Shown: positions 24,182 to 32,994 of the stretch, one piece after another
How positions within the stretch are numbered: the stretch's first letter is position 1
How the letters are laid out: every line of letters starts with the position of its first letter
Source: Saprospiraceae bacterium UBA3362
Lineage (GTDB): Bacteria; Bacteroidota; Bacteroidia; Chitinophagales; Saprospiraceae
Assembly (NCBI GenBank): GCA_002360455.1
Contig: DEQQ01000073.1
Location: forward strand, 1 to 35,519
Direction: 5' to 3'
DNA length: 35,519 nucleotides
Notes under the pieces: model-generated
Databases searched by the model: none
What the model saw: the letters and a program-made list of their open reading frames with translations, nothing else
What the model was told of the DNA's origin: nothing
Made by a program: the position numbers and the translations under genes

Positions 24182-26698
24182 ATGCAAAATTTAGTTTTCC
24201 TATTATTATTCATCGGCATGACTGCACTCCATTCACAAGAATTAAATCAATGGCAATTCAAATCCTCTTCGGACACCATTTGGAGATCCTTTCATTTTCC
24301 TGGCAATTGCTTTACGGCTTTGCTTGATCAAGGAATGATAGATCATCCTTTTTGGGGAACCAACGAAACAAAACTACAATGGGTTGGTCTGAAGGACTGG
24401 GAATTTAAAGCGATCTATACAGCTGATTTGTCGGTAATGAATTCAAATCATATAGAACTAGTTCTTGATCGAATTGATACTTATGCAGACATCTACTGGA
24501 ATGGGAATCTACTTGCATCAACAGAAAATGCTTTTAGAACATATACATTGGATATAAAAAAATACATGCTTGAAGGAAAGAATGAACTTTACATCTATAT
24601 TCATTCTGCGGATAAAATTTCTGCTGATCGTTATTCAAAACTCAAAACAAAACTTCCCGGAGAACAAAGAGTCACAACGAGAAAACCGCAATATCATTTT
24701 GGCTGGGATTTTGGTCCAAAATTAATCAGCTCAGGCTTAAACGGAACCATTCATGTTGTGAGCTATTCTTCCCTTCGGTTGGATGAAACATTTATTGCCA
24801 CAAAGAACATCACAGGCCGTAATGCAGAGTTGGAATTGTTCTGTTTAGTACAGAGTGATCAGCAGCAAGATGTATCATTTGATCTTTTTCTCAATCAGCA
24901 AAAGTTTTCTTTTGTAAGCTCTGTAAAAAAAGGCAGGAATGAACTAAAACTGCCCTTTGCATTTACAGATGCCAAGCTTTGGTGGCCCAATGGATCAGGC
25001 GACCCTTATCTGTATCACAGCCAATTGGAGTTAAAAACGGAGGGAATAATCCAAGCTAAAAAAACTTGGAAAACCGGAATACGAACCATTGAACTTGTAC
25101 ACGAAGCGGATAGTTTTGGAAAATCATTTTATTTTAAAGTGAACGGAGTTTCCATCTTTGCAAAGGGAGCCAATTACATTCCACATCATATTTTTCAAAC
25201 TTATTCTCCTAATGACAGTACAATATCTTATTTAATAAATGATGCAAAAATATGTCATTTTAATATGCTTCGAGTTTGGGGCGGAGGCAACTATGAGTCA
25301 GATCGATTTTATCAATTGTGTGATGAAGCAGGAATTATGATATGGCAAGATTTTATGTTTGCCTGTGGGATGTATCCTGGCAGTCAAAGCTTTTTGACAG
25401 AGATTGCAAAAGAATCCGAAGATCAAGTTTTAAGATTATCCAAGCATGCATGCATAGCCTTATGGTGCGGCAATAATGAGAACAATGAAGGTTGGCATAG
25501 ATGGGGTTGGCAACTCACGTTGTTACCCAAAGCGAGAAAAAGATTGTGGAGAGATTATGAAGAAGTCTTTCACAAGATCCTTCCTCTTACTGTACAACAT
25601 TATTCGAACTCGAATTCTTACTGGGCTTCATCTCCATTGTACGGTAGAGGCGACTCCAAATTTAAAACCGAAGGAGATGCTCACGATTGGGGAGTATGGC
25701 ATGATGAGATGCCTTTCTCTTCTTTCAAAGAGAGGATACCGAGGTTTATGAGTGAGGCCGGATTTCAGTCACTGCCGCAATGGAGTACGATCCAAAGCAT
25801 AGCATCAGAAAATGAAATGGACTTGCAGTCTGAAGCATTGTTGTCACACCAAAAACACCCACGAGGAAACAAGCTAATTCAAACCTACATAGAAAGAGAT
25901 TTTCCAAAAGCCAAAGGATTTAAATCATTGATTTATCTCAATCAGCTGACACAGGCAGAAGGTATTGGGATGGCCATTCAAGCCCATCGAACATCAAAGC
26001 CTTATTGCATGGGAACCTTATACTGGCAATACAATGATTGTTGGCCGGGCATCAGTTGGAGCAGCAGAGATTTTTATGGAACATGGAAAGCCTTGCAATA
26101 TTATACCCGACGACTTTACAAACCAACTCAATATTTTCTTGAGTTAAAAGAAAATGCTGTGGAGCTCATTTCTTGCTCCGAAGAGTCGGAAATAAAATCA
26201 AAAATATTGAACTGGAAACTGGAGCAAATGAATGGAACCCTATTGGCTCAAGACAGTATTAAAATATCTTCACAAAACGATAAGGCAATCAGGCATACAC
26301 TCATCAATGATATAAAGAAAATTAGTGGAGTTGAGGCCGAAAATTGTTTACTCAGTGTATGGGATGGAGAAGAAATTGTATCCACCCTTTTTTTCGAAGA
26401 ATACAAAAAGCTGAGACTTAAAAAAACAAAGGTCAACATGATTCTTACACCCATAGAAAAGGATACAGTTACTTCTTCAGATAGAACAATTTCCTTGGCC
26501 TATCATTATCTTTTGGAGCTGAACTCTTCGTTTTTTGTAAAAGCTTTTTCGATCGCTGAATCTAGATCTTTGGTAATTGAAGATAATTTTTTTGATCTGT
26601 TTGCCAATAGGCCTAAACGCATTGTGCTCCATTCCGATTCTGCCGATCTTAAAGTGGAGGATTTGGAAATCTTGAGCCTGAATGATTTGATGGATTGA
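24182..26698 (+). CDS. GH2-family beta-mannosidase, exported
   Basis: 838 residues. A signal peptide (about 1-18, ending TALHS) precedes a jelly-roll sugar-binding domain (about 20-190), an Ig-like domain, the TIM barrel (about 300-620) and C-terminal beta domains. The family's WDFGP motif is present (FGWDFGPKL). The acid/base is Glu433 in GNNENNEGW and the nucleophile is Glu525 in FMSEAGFQS. It releases terminal beta-mannose from oligosaccharides such as mannan or N-glycan fragments, probably in the periplasm. It is not next to SusCD genes. Structured repeat copy B begins 24 bp after its stop. Confidence 0.92.
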   Translation: MQNLVFLLLFIGMTALHSQELNQWQFKSSSDTIWRSFHFPGNCFTALLDQGMIDHPFWGTNETKLQWVGLKDWEFKAIYTADLSVMNSNHIELVLDRIDTYADIYWNGNLLASTENAFRTYTLDIKKYMLEGKNELYIYIHSADKISADRYSKLKTKLPGEQRVTTRKPQYHFGWDFGPKLISSGLNGTIHVVSYSSLRLDETFIATKNITGRNAELELFCLVQSDQQQDVSFDLFLNQQKFSFVSSVKKGRNELKLPFAFTDAKLWWPNGSGDPYLYHSQLELKTEGIIQAKKTWKTGIRTIELVHEADSFGKSFYFKVNGVSIFAKGANYIPHHIFQTYSPNDSTISYLINDAKICHFNMLRVWGGGNYESDRFYQLCDEAGIMIWQDFMFACGMYPGSQSFLTEIAKESEDQVLRLSKHACIALWCGNNENNEGWHRWGWQLTLLPKARKRLWRDYEEVFHKILPLTVQHYSNSNSYWASSPLYGRGDSKFKTEGDAHDWGVWHDEMPFSSFKERIPRFMSEAGFQSLPQWSTIQSIASENEMDLQSEALLSHQKHPRGNKLIQTYIERDFPKAKGFKSLIYLNQLTQAEGIGMAIQAHRTSKPYCMGTLYWQYNDCWPGISWSSRDFYGTWKALQYYTRRLYKPTQYFLELKENAVELISCSEESEIKSKILNWKLEQMNGTLLAQDSIKISSQNDKAIRHTLINDIKKISGVEAENCLLSVWDGEEIVSTLFFEEYKKLRLKKTKVNMILTPIEKDTVTSSDRTISLAYHYLLELNSSFFVKAFSIAESRSLVIEDNFFDLFANRPKRIVLHSDSADLKVEDLEILSLNDLMD

Positions 26699-26722
26699 TA
26701 TAGGCTTTAGCTCATTTTTTTT

Positions 26723-26826
26723 GCATGAGGAGGCTGGAATGCGTCCCGTAACACGGGACGGTGCAAGGCACCGAGCGAACAGCGAGCATGGAAGACTCCG
26801 ACCCCGCAGGTTGCGGGGTCATGCCC
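26723..26826 (+). repeat. GC-rich structured dispersed element, copy B
   Basis: A 104-bp element with the same start (GCATGAG), end (GGGTCATGCCC) and fold as 5178-5274. P1 is GCAT 26723-26726 with ATGC 26821-26824. P2 is GGAGGCT 26729-26735 with AGACTCC 26793-26799, with the G.A mismatch at the fifth pair exactly as in copy A. P3 is CGTCCCGT 26742-26749 with ACGGGACG 26753-26760 around AAC. P4 is GACCCCGCA 26800-26808 with TGCGGGGTC 26812-26820 around GGT. A small extra hairpin, GTGC 26761-26764 with GCAC 26768-26771, is absent from copy A. It sits between the beta-mannosidase stop and the purL promoter. Confidence 0.85.
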
Positions 26827-26880
26827 AAAACATATTAATTATTTGAAGCATATATTAAGATCGAATACTAAATTTGATGT

Positions 26881-26888
26881 TATCTTTG
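26881..26888 (+). promoter_or_regulatory. purL -7 box (TATCTTTG)
   Basis: An exact TAnnTTTG match lies inside the longest open frame of purL (TTG 26874), so translation must begin downstream, at ATG 26913 or 26916. The leader would be about 18-20 nt. Confidence 0.55.
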
Positions 26889-26912
26889 CACTGCGTCGAT
26901 AAGCACAATTGT

Positions 26913-29141
26913 ATGATGTCTGCAGCCACCAAAGAAACAGCTAAAAAATTAGGATTAAGTGAAGCGGAATATGACCGCATAGTAGAAATCCTGCAGAGAA
27001 AACCCAATTTTACGGAGTTGAGCATTTATTCTGTGATGTGGTCTGAGCATTGTTCGTATAAAAATTCCATTCAATATCTTAAAAAGCTCCCTCGATCCGG
27101 AAGTAGATTATTGGTGGAGGCCGGAGAGGAAAATGCCGGTCTGGTGGATCTTGGAGACGGCATAGCCTGCGCATTTAAAATTGAATCTCACAACCATCCT
27201 TCTGCCATAGAACCTTATCAGGGAGCGGCGACGGGAGTGGGAGGTATTCACAGAGATATTTTTACAATGGGAGCAAGACCCATAGCGGCATTGAATTCAT
27301 TGCGTTTTGGTGATCCTGAGTTGGCTCATACTCGACATTTAATGCGTGGTGTGGTGAAAGGAATAGGCAACTACGGAAACTCTTTTGGAGTTCCGACTGT
27401 GGGAGGCGAGGTCTATTTTGATCCTTGTTACAACCAAAATATTTTGGTCAATGCCATGTCTGTAGGGATTGTTGAGGTAGGAAAAACCATATCTGCTCGT
27501 GCAGACGGACCGGGAAATCCGGTCTTTATTGTAGGATCGGCAACAGGAAAAGATGGCATACATGGAGCGACTTTTGCATCAGCAGATTTGACAGAAAATT
27601 CTTCTCAAGATCTTCCCGCTGTTCAAGTAGGAGATCCGTTTCAAGAAAAATTATTGTTGGAGGCTACATTGGAGGCTATTGCCACAAACCAAATCGTAGG
27701 GATGCAAGATATGGGTGCTGCAGGCATTACCTGCTCCACATCTGAGATGAGTGCCAAATCCGGCACAGGGATGAAAATTTGGTTGGACAAAGTTCCTACA
27801 CGACAGTCCAACATGCAAGACTGGGAAATTCTGCTTTCTGAGAGCCAAGAAAGAATGTTACTGGTGGTCAAACAAGGCGGAGAAGGAGAGTTGCAAAAAA
27901 TATTTGATAAATGGGATCTTGAGTGTGTTCAAATAGGAGAAGTGACGAACAGTGGGACACTTCAATATTATATGAATGGAGAGCTGCGCGCCGAAGTTCC
28001 TGCGCACAGTTTGGTCCTTGGAGGAGGTGCGCCGGTGTACGATAGAGAATATTCCAGACCAAGCTATTTTAATGAGATTGCCTCGTTCAATCCAAGCTCA
28101 ATTCAAGAAAGTAAAGACATAAAATCGCTTGCAAAAAAATTGATTTCTTCTCCAACCATTGCTTCCAAAAAATGGGTTTATGAGCAGTACGATAAGATGG
28201 TGAGGACGGGAACTATGACTTCTTGTAAAACAGCAGATGCCGCATTGGTCAAGCTTAAAAATTCTAACAAAGCATTGGCTCTCACCGTAGATTGCAATTC
28301 TGCATATGTTTATCTTGATCCTTATATTGGAGGAATGATTGCGGTATGTGAGGCAGCAAGAAATATTGCCTGCTCCGGAGGAAAGGCTGTGGCCATTACA
28401 AACTGTCTTAATTTTGGAAATCCATACAACCCTGAAGTTTATTGGCAGTTCGTACATGCCCTAAAAGGAATGGGTGAGGCTTGCAGAGCCCTTGATACTC
28501 CTGTGACCGGAGGCAATGTTAGTTTTTACAATCAAACCGTATTACAAGATTCTGCAGAACCTGTTTACCCTACTCCAACGATAGGAATGTTGGGAGTATT
28601 GGATGATGCAAGCAATATGACGACTATAGATTGGAAAAATGAAAATGATCTTATTATCCTCTTAGGATCTCAGTCTCAAGAAATACAATATTGCGAATAT
28701 ATCAGACAGATCTTTGGAGTGAAGCATGCTCCGGCTCCTTATTTTAGCTTGGATGAGGAACTCAAATTACACAAAGCAATACATCAATTAATAGACTCAA
28801 AATTAATTGAGTCTGCTCATGATGTATCCGAAGGCGGATTATGGGTAAACTTGATGGAGTCCAGCATGGAGGCCATGATAGGAATCGATATCCGATTGCC
28901 CGAAGGGTACAGAAAAGATATTTATCTATTCAATGAAGGACAGGGCCGAGCAGTGGTAAGCATCAATCCGCAAAAGTTGGAACAGGCTCAAAACATACTT
29001 AACCAACTTGCTGTTCCCTATTTTCAAATGGGCACAGTCGGAGGAGATGCCATCGTAATTGATGGAGAGCGATGGGAATCTGTAGGCGAATATGTGGATT
29101 TGTATCAAAATTCCCTTGGCCATTTAATGGAATCTAATTAA
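26913..29141 (+). CDS. purL: phosphoribosylformylglycinamidine synthase, PurL subunit (small type)
   Basis: 742 residues, as in the small PurL that works with PurQ and PurS, not the roughly 1300-residue fused enzyme. It makes FGAM from FGAR using ammonia from PurQ and ATP, the fourth step of purine synthesis, in the cytosol. Visible signatures: MWSEHCSYKNS near 40, ESHNHPSAIEPYQGAATGVGG (read as ESHNHPS and GAATGVGG), DMGAAGITCSTSEM, LLSESQERML, TGGNVSFYN and SAHDVSEGG. Two successive ATGs at 26913 and 26916 are possible starts. Neither purS nor purQ is in the window. The TlpA-like gene follows by 23 bp. Confidence 0.95.
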   Translation: MMSAATKETAKKLGLSEAEYDRIVEILQRKPNFTELSIYSVMWSEHCSYKNSIQYLKKLPRSGSRLLVEAGEENAGLVDLGDGIACAFKIESHNHPSAIEPYQGAATGVGGIHRDIFTMGARPIAALNSLRFGDPELAHTRHLMRGVVKGIGNYGNSFGVPTVGGEVYFDPCYNQNILVNAMSVGIVEVGKTISARADGPGNPVFIVGSATGKDGIHGATFASADLTENSSQDLPAVQVGDPFQEKLLLEATLEAIATNQIVGMQDMGAAGITCSTSEMSAKSGTGMKIWLDKVPTRQSNMQDWEILLSESQERMLLVVKQGGEGELQKIFDKWDLECVQIGEVTNSGTLQYYMNGELRAEVPAHSLVLGGGAPVYDREYSRPSYFNEIASFNPSSIQESKDIKSLAKKLISSPTIASKKWVYEQYDKMVRTGTMTSCKTADAALVKLKNSNKALALTVDCNSAYVYLDPYIGGMIAVCEAARNIACSGGKAVAITNCLNFGNPYNPEVYWQFVHALKGMGEACRALDTPVTGGNVSFYNQTVLQDSAEPVYPTPTIGMLGVLDDASNMTTIDWKNENDLIILLGSQSQEIQYCEYIRQIFGVKHAPAPYFSLDEELKLHKAIHQLIDSKLIESAHDVSEGGLWVNLMESSMEAMIGIDIRLPEGYRKDIYLFNEGQGRAVVSINPQKLEQAQNILNQLAVPYFQMGTVGGDAIVIDGERWESVGEYVDLYQNSLGHLMESN

Positions 29142-29164
29142 AAACAAACTATAAAACTATAACC

Positions 29165-30265
29165 ATGATGAAATCATATCTATTCACAATCATTGCCTTA
29201 TTTGCAATGTTCGGTTTGATGTCTTGCGGAGGAAAATCTATAGGTGGAAAAATTACCGGAGCGGACAACTTAGATGTAAAGTTAAGCAGAATTACATTGG
29301 ATAATTCTTCGGTTGATCTTGGTACCTGCAAGGTTGATGGAGGATTTTTTAAAATTCCGTTACAAGAAGGTTGGAAGCCGGGCTTGTACAGACTGGCCAT
29401 AGGACAGCAGCAAATTCTTTTTGTACTTGACGGAACTGAGAAAAAAGTTGAGATCAATGGAGATTTGAATGATCTGCCGCAGGGTAAATTTGAAATCAAA
29501 GGCTCGCCTGCATCAGAAGAAGTCAACGCAGCCTATAAAAGTTTGTCCGGAGGACAGTCTACAGCGCAGGATGTAACCAAGTTGATAGAAAATGCCAAAC
29601 ATCCACTGGCAGCTGGTTTGATGGCCGTTCAATTTTTGGGAGGCAGACCGGAGTATCTTGACTTCCATAAAAAGATATTGGCCAAACTGCAACAGGACTA
29701 CAAAGAATCTGATTTTGTTACAAGCTACAATGGATTCTTGGGTCAACTGGAGCAGGCCGTTGCTCAGCAGAAGATGGAAGAAAAAGTACAGGTAGGAATG
29801 CCGGCACCGGAAATAGAAGATGCATCTCCAAAAGGCAAGACCTACAAGCTATCTGAGCTCAAAGGAAAAATTGTTTTAGTCGATTTTTGGGCCAGTTGGT
29901 GTGGACCCTGCAGAAGAGCAAATCCTCATGTTGTAGATATGTACAACAAATACAAATCTAAAGGATTTACAGTATTCAGTGTTTCGCTTGACGGTGTAGA
30001 TTCGCGAGTGAGTTCTACGATTACAGATCCAAAACAATTGAAAGAATTTTCTGATCGCGCCAAAGATGCTTGGATTAATGCTATTGCAAAAGATGGATTG
30101 ATCTGGGAAACTCATGTAAGTGACCTAAAGAAATGGGAAAGTGCCTCTGCCGCAACTTATGGAGTAAGATCTATACCAAAAACTTTTCTATTGGACAGAG
30201 AGGGCAAGATTGCCGCTGTAGATCCAAGAGACAATCTGGAAGAAGAGATCAAAAAATTACTCTAA
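29165..30265 (+). CDS. TlpA/ResA-like thioredoxin-fold lipoprotein with DUF4369-like N-terminal domain
   Basis: 366 residues. A lipoprotein signal ends at Cys21 (GLMSCGG). Residues about 25-120 form a beta-rich domain with GGKITGADN and FVLDGTEKKVEINGDL, like the DUF4369 domain found in Bacteroidota thiol-disulphide proteins. A linker precedes a thioredoxin fold (about 210-366) with active-site Cys246-Gly-Pro-Cys249 and the cis-Pro in SIPKTFLLDREG. It is expected to be membrane-anchored, facing the periplasm and reducing disulphides such as apocytochrome c. It is co-directional with purL and probably read through from it; a strong terminator follows. Confidence 0.93.
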   Translation: MMKSYLFTIIALFAMFGLMSCGGKSIGGKITGADNLDVKLSRITLDNSSVDLGTCKVDGGFFKIPLQEGWKPGLYRLAIGQQQILFVLDGTEKKVEINGDLNDLPQGKFEIKGSPASEEVNAAYKSLSGGQSTAQDVTKLIENAKHPLAAGLMAVQFLGGRPEYLDFHKKILAKLQQDYKESDFVTSYNGFLGQLEQAVAQQKMEEKVQVGMPAPEIEDASPKGKTYKLSELKGKIVLVDFWASWCGPCRRANPHVVDMYNKYKSKGFTVFSVSLDGVDSRVSSTITDPKQLKEFSDRAKDAWINAIAKDGLIWETHVSDLKKWESASAATYGVRSIPKTFLLDREGKIAAVDPRDNLEEEIKKLL

Positions 30266-30287
30266 TTTAAATTCGATATAAATTCTG

Positions 30288-30337
30288 AGACCTCAGGTAA
30301 AAAGGTGAACTCCTTTTTGCTTGAGGTCTTTGTTTTT
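30288..30337 (+). terminator. strong intrinsic terminator after the TlpA-like gene
   Basis: AGACCTCA 30288-30295 pairs with TGAGGTCT 30322-30329, and an inner stem AAAAAGG 30299-30305 pairs with CCTTTTT 30312-30318 around TGAACT. The long hairpin runs straight into TTGTTTTTT. It should end transcription of the purL/TlpA-like unit. Confidence 0.88.
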
Positions 30338-30645
30338 TAGAGCTTTTTCTGATAAAGCAAAGAACACTATTTTTGTTGAATAAAATTTCAATTTGAGTTT
30401 TTTTTATTCCTTGACTGTTTGGTAATGATTATCGGAGAGCACATCATTTCTATTGATATTTTTATAAACAGGCCCATTGAATTGTTAAAATAATTCGATT
30501 TTAGATTAAAATAGGTATATTTTCATTCAAATTTGATGTATGGGTTGTGAAACCTTATGATCAGAGATCCTTATATTTTAATAATGCCTTATATAATATT
30601 CAAAGTATAAATAAATATGTGATTAAACATTAAATTTTTCGAGTT

Positions 30646-30653
30646 TAGATTTG
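30646..30653 (+). promoter_or_regulatory. -7 box (TAGATTTG) immediately before the BNR-repeat gene
   Basis: An exact TAnnTTTG match ends 5 bp before ATG 30659. A TTA, one base off the -33 TTG, lies 20 bp upstream. As with two other exported-protein genes here, the spacing predicts a leaderless mRNA. Confidence 0.5.
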
Positions 30654-30658
30654 ATTCT

Positions 30659-32839
30659 ATGGCAGGTAAAATGGCATTCATCATTTTGCTTCCGATACTT
30701 TGTTTCTCTCAAGGAAAATGGAACGTTATTACTCAGAACCCTTATTGCTCATTTGATGATATCGCCATGTCTGAGACCGGAGAAATCTTTGCTTCAGTAG
30801 CAGATAGAGATGTTGTTTTTGCAAGCAAGGATTTGGGGAAAAGTTGGCGCCAAATTCCAGGTACTGAGAAACAAGTTCCTCTATCCTATTCTCATTTCTT
30901 AGGTTTTACGGGTACTCAATTGAATAAAACCATTATTTGGATTGGAAATACCTATAACTTAGTATTGAAGAATGACAGCTTTATTGTGCACCCAAATCAG
31001 CAATGCCAAAAATATTATGTTCGTGACCCGCCTCTGTATGACCATCGGGGTAATTTTTTGGCGAATGCTATTTCCTCATTGCTCATATACGATTCCAGTT
31101 TGTGTAATTATTCAAAATTAAAGACAGGTAATCTTGTCAGCCAATTGTTTGCATATCCCAAAGGAGTATTTGGTATTGAATATACAAATAGTGGTCAGAA
31201 CCAAATCGTTTCTTATGACATCGAAAATATGACCTCGAGCTCATTGAGTGAATTATTACCTTTTTATCCTAATGAAATTCTTCACATTACCGCTCAAGGA
31301 ATTGTGTTATGGGCGATAGGCTCCATATTGTACAGATCTGTCGATGGTGGCAAAGTTTTCGAAGAAGTAAAATTGAGCCAAGACAATGGCCCAACCGGTC
31401 AAATACTGGGAATCTATAATACTCTCAATCTTGATGTTTTAATAAGGACAGAGGCCGGATTTTTTTTAGCCGATTCCTCATGCCTTTCTTATACCTATTT
31501 GCATGCGCTTTCAAAACAGGTACCGAAAAAAATAATTAAATTGATCGCGAAAGATAGCATATCGGCAGTTCTATTGGCAGACCAGAAAGATAATTACAGA
31601 GAGATGTTTACTTTTTCATCTGCTGCCGGATGGCAGGCCCAAAGCACAGGCTTACATAGCTATAGGATTTCCAATCTTATCCAACTTTCTAACGGAAATC
31701 TGTGTGGAATTTTTTATGATGAAGAAAATTTGTACAGCATTTCTAAAAATGAAGGATTAACATGGGAAAAATTTACACATAATTCTTCTGCAGTTATACG
31801 AGTTTGTAATGTGAACCAGACTACAGATGTCATTATAACAGAGGATAAGAAGCTGTACATCAGTTTTGATCAAAACAAAAATTGGAAAGACATAACACCC
31901 ACAGCCACTAGACTGTCTTGGGAAGTTGATTGTTTCAGTGATGGAAGAATCATTTGTACTGTGCAAAGCCAGTTCAACACAGTTGAAATCTATATATCTA
32001 CAGATTATGGAGCTTCTTGGACAAAGAGAGCCAATATTCAAAATTTTAAATTGAGTCCTAGAAATTTTGAGGATAAAGGAAATCATTGGATCTTATCATC
32101 CTACAATGATACGATATATAAAAGTATGGACAATGGCTTCAACTGGGAGGTTGACAGTCGCTTTATTGATCTTTGGGATGTTTGGGATATAAAAGTAGAA
32201 GAAGATGGTACCATCTTGGTAACAGGTAGATCCCGTAAGGATAGAATTTTAGGAATCTACATCTCTAGAAAAAATCAACCCTTTAGTTTATTATCTCCTG
32301 ATCTCAAAGACGCTTATTATCTTATGTATGACAAATACTATCCTGACATTCTCGCCGTAAGTCACGAAAGAGGAATCCTGAGAGTGGATGTGAATACCGG
32401 CAAAATTAAAACAAAATATAATGAAGGCTTGCCTATATCCATTCCCGGAAGAGTGTATATGATTATTGAGGGCCTTGTTTGGGATAAAGAAAATCAGCTT
32501 TATGTGTCAATACTAAATGATAATGTTTATAAAAACGAGTCAAAATTCATTACAAAGGTTGAACCTGCCGGAACACAAAAATCATGTGGAAAATTGATGT
32601 TTCAAAAGCAAAGATTGCAATTTGATGGCAACTATCCTGAATTTACAAATGACAGAATGGAGGTTGAAATTTCTGATGCATTAGGCAAAATTATTTTTAG
32701 AACCATAGCAACAGGCATTCAGTTGCAAACGGGATTGGAGTTGCCATCAGTGATAAACGGAATATTTTTTGTAAAAGTGTATAATAGAAACAGCCGCTGC
32801 CTGTTGACTCAGAAAATTTTAGTTCTTCAAGAACCGTAA
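30659..32839 (+). CDS. secreted BNR/Asp-box repeat protein with T9SS-like C-terminal domain
   Basis: 726 residues. The signal peptide (about 1-20) ends CFSQ. Asp-box repeats recur through the protein: SKDLGKSW, SVDGGKVF, SKNEGLTW, STDYGASW and SMDNGFNW, as in sialidase or Vps10-type propellers. The final 75-80 residues (EVEISDALGKIIF to CLLTQKILVLQ) resemble a T9SS type A sorting domain, but without the usual YPNP entry motif. No sialidase arginine triad or other catalytic set was recognised, so a binding or structural surface role is more likely than enzyme activity. It is a single-gene unit, converging on the ABC exporter gene. Confidence 0.85.
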   Translation: MAGKMAFIILLPILCFSQGKWNVITQNPYCSFDDIAMSETGEIFASVADRDVVFASKDLGKSWRQIPGTEKQVPLSYSHFLGFTGTQLNKTIIWIGNTYNLVLKNDSFIVHPNQQCQKYYVRDPPLYDHRGNFLANAISSLLIYDSSLCNYSKLKTGNLVSQLFAYPKGVFGIEYTNSGQNQIVSYDIENMTSSSLSELLPFYPNEILHITAQGIVLWAIGSILYRSVDGGKVFEEVKLSQDNGPTGQILGIYNTLNLDVLIRTEAGFFLADSSCLSYTYLHALSKQVPKKIIKLIAKDSISAVLLADQKDNYREMFTFSSAAGWQAQSTGLHSYRISNLIQLSNGNLCGIFYDEENLYSISKNEGLTWEKFTHNSSAVIRVCNVNQTTDVIITEDKKLYISFDQNKNWKDITPTATRLSWEVDCFSDGRIICTVQSQFNTVEIYISTDYGASWTKRANIQNFKLSPRNFEDKGNHWILSSYNDTIYKSMDNGFNWEVDSRFIDLWDVWDIKVEEDGTILVTGRSRKDRILGIYISRKNQPFSLLSPDLKDAYYLMYDKYYPDILAVSHERGILRVDVNTGKIKTKYNEGLPISIPGRVYMIIEGLVWDKENQLYVSILNDNVYKNESKFITKVEPAGTQKSCGKLMFQKQRLQFDGNYPEFTNDRMEVEISDALGKIIFRTIATGIQLQTGLELPSVINGIFFVKVYNRNSRCLLTQKILVLQEP

Positions 32840-32994
32840 GAAACAAAACTAGTCTTAGCGTTTTTTTGACAATGATTATTGAATAAAAGTTATACAATAA
32901 AGGAATTTTATTCACTACTCTGTCGGTAAAATTATAATTCGATATCTAGCAAAAACAACATTTCAGTGATGGAGAAAATTATCTGCCACGGTCA

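Larger units (their letters stand above)
30266..30658. other. 393-bp intergenic region
   Basis: It contains the terminator of the preceding gene (30288-30335) and, at the right end, the -7 box of the BNR-repeat gene (30646-30653). The middle is AT-rich. A TAnnTTTG match at 30368-30375 has no gene after it within 280 bp and may be chance or the promoter of an unseen small RNA. No coding sequence is supported. Confidence 0.5.

Noticed and set aside
30368..30375. Exact TAnnTTTG match in the middle of the 393-bp gap
   Set aside because: Such 6-of-8 matches are expected tens of times in 35 kb of AT-rich DNA, and no gene follows at a promoter distance.
32881..32913. GAATAAAA/TTTTATTC inverted repeat between the convergent BNR and ABC genes
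   Set aside because: Nearly all A-T pairs with a 17-nt loop; may help end transcription but is not distinguishable from background.
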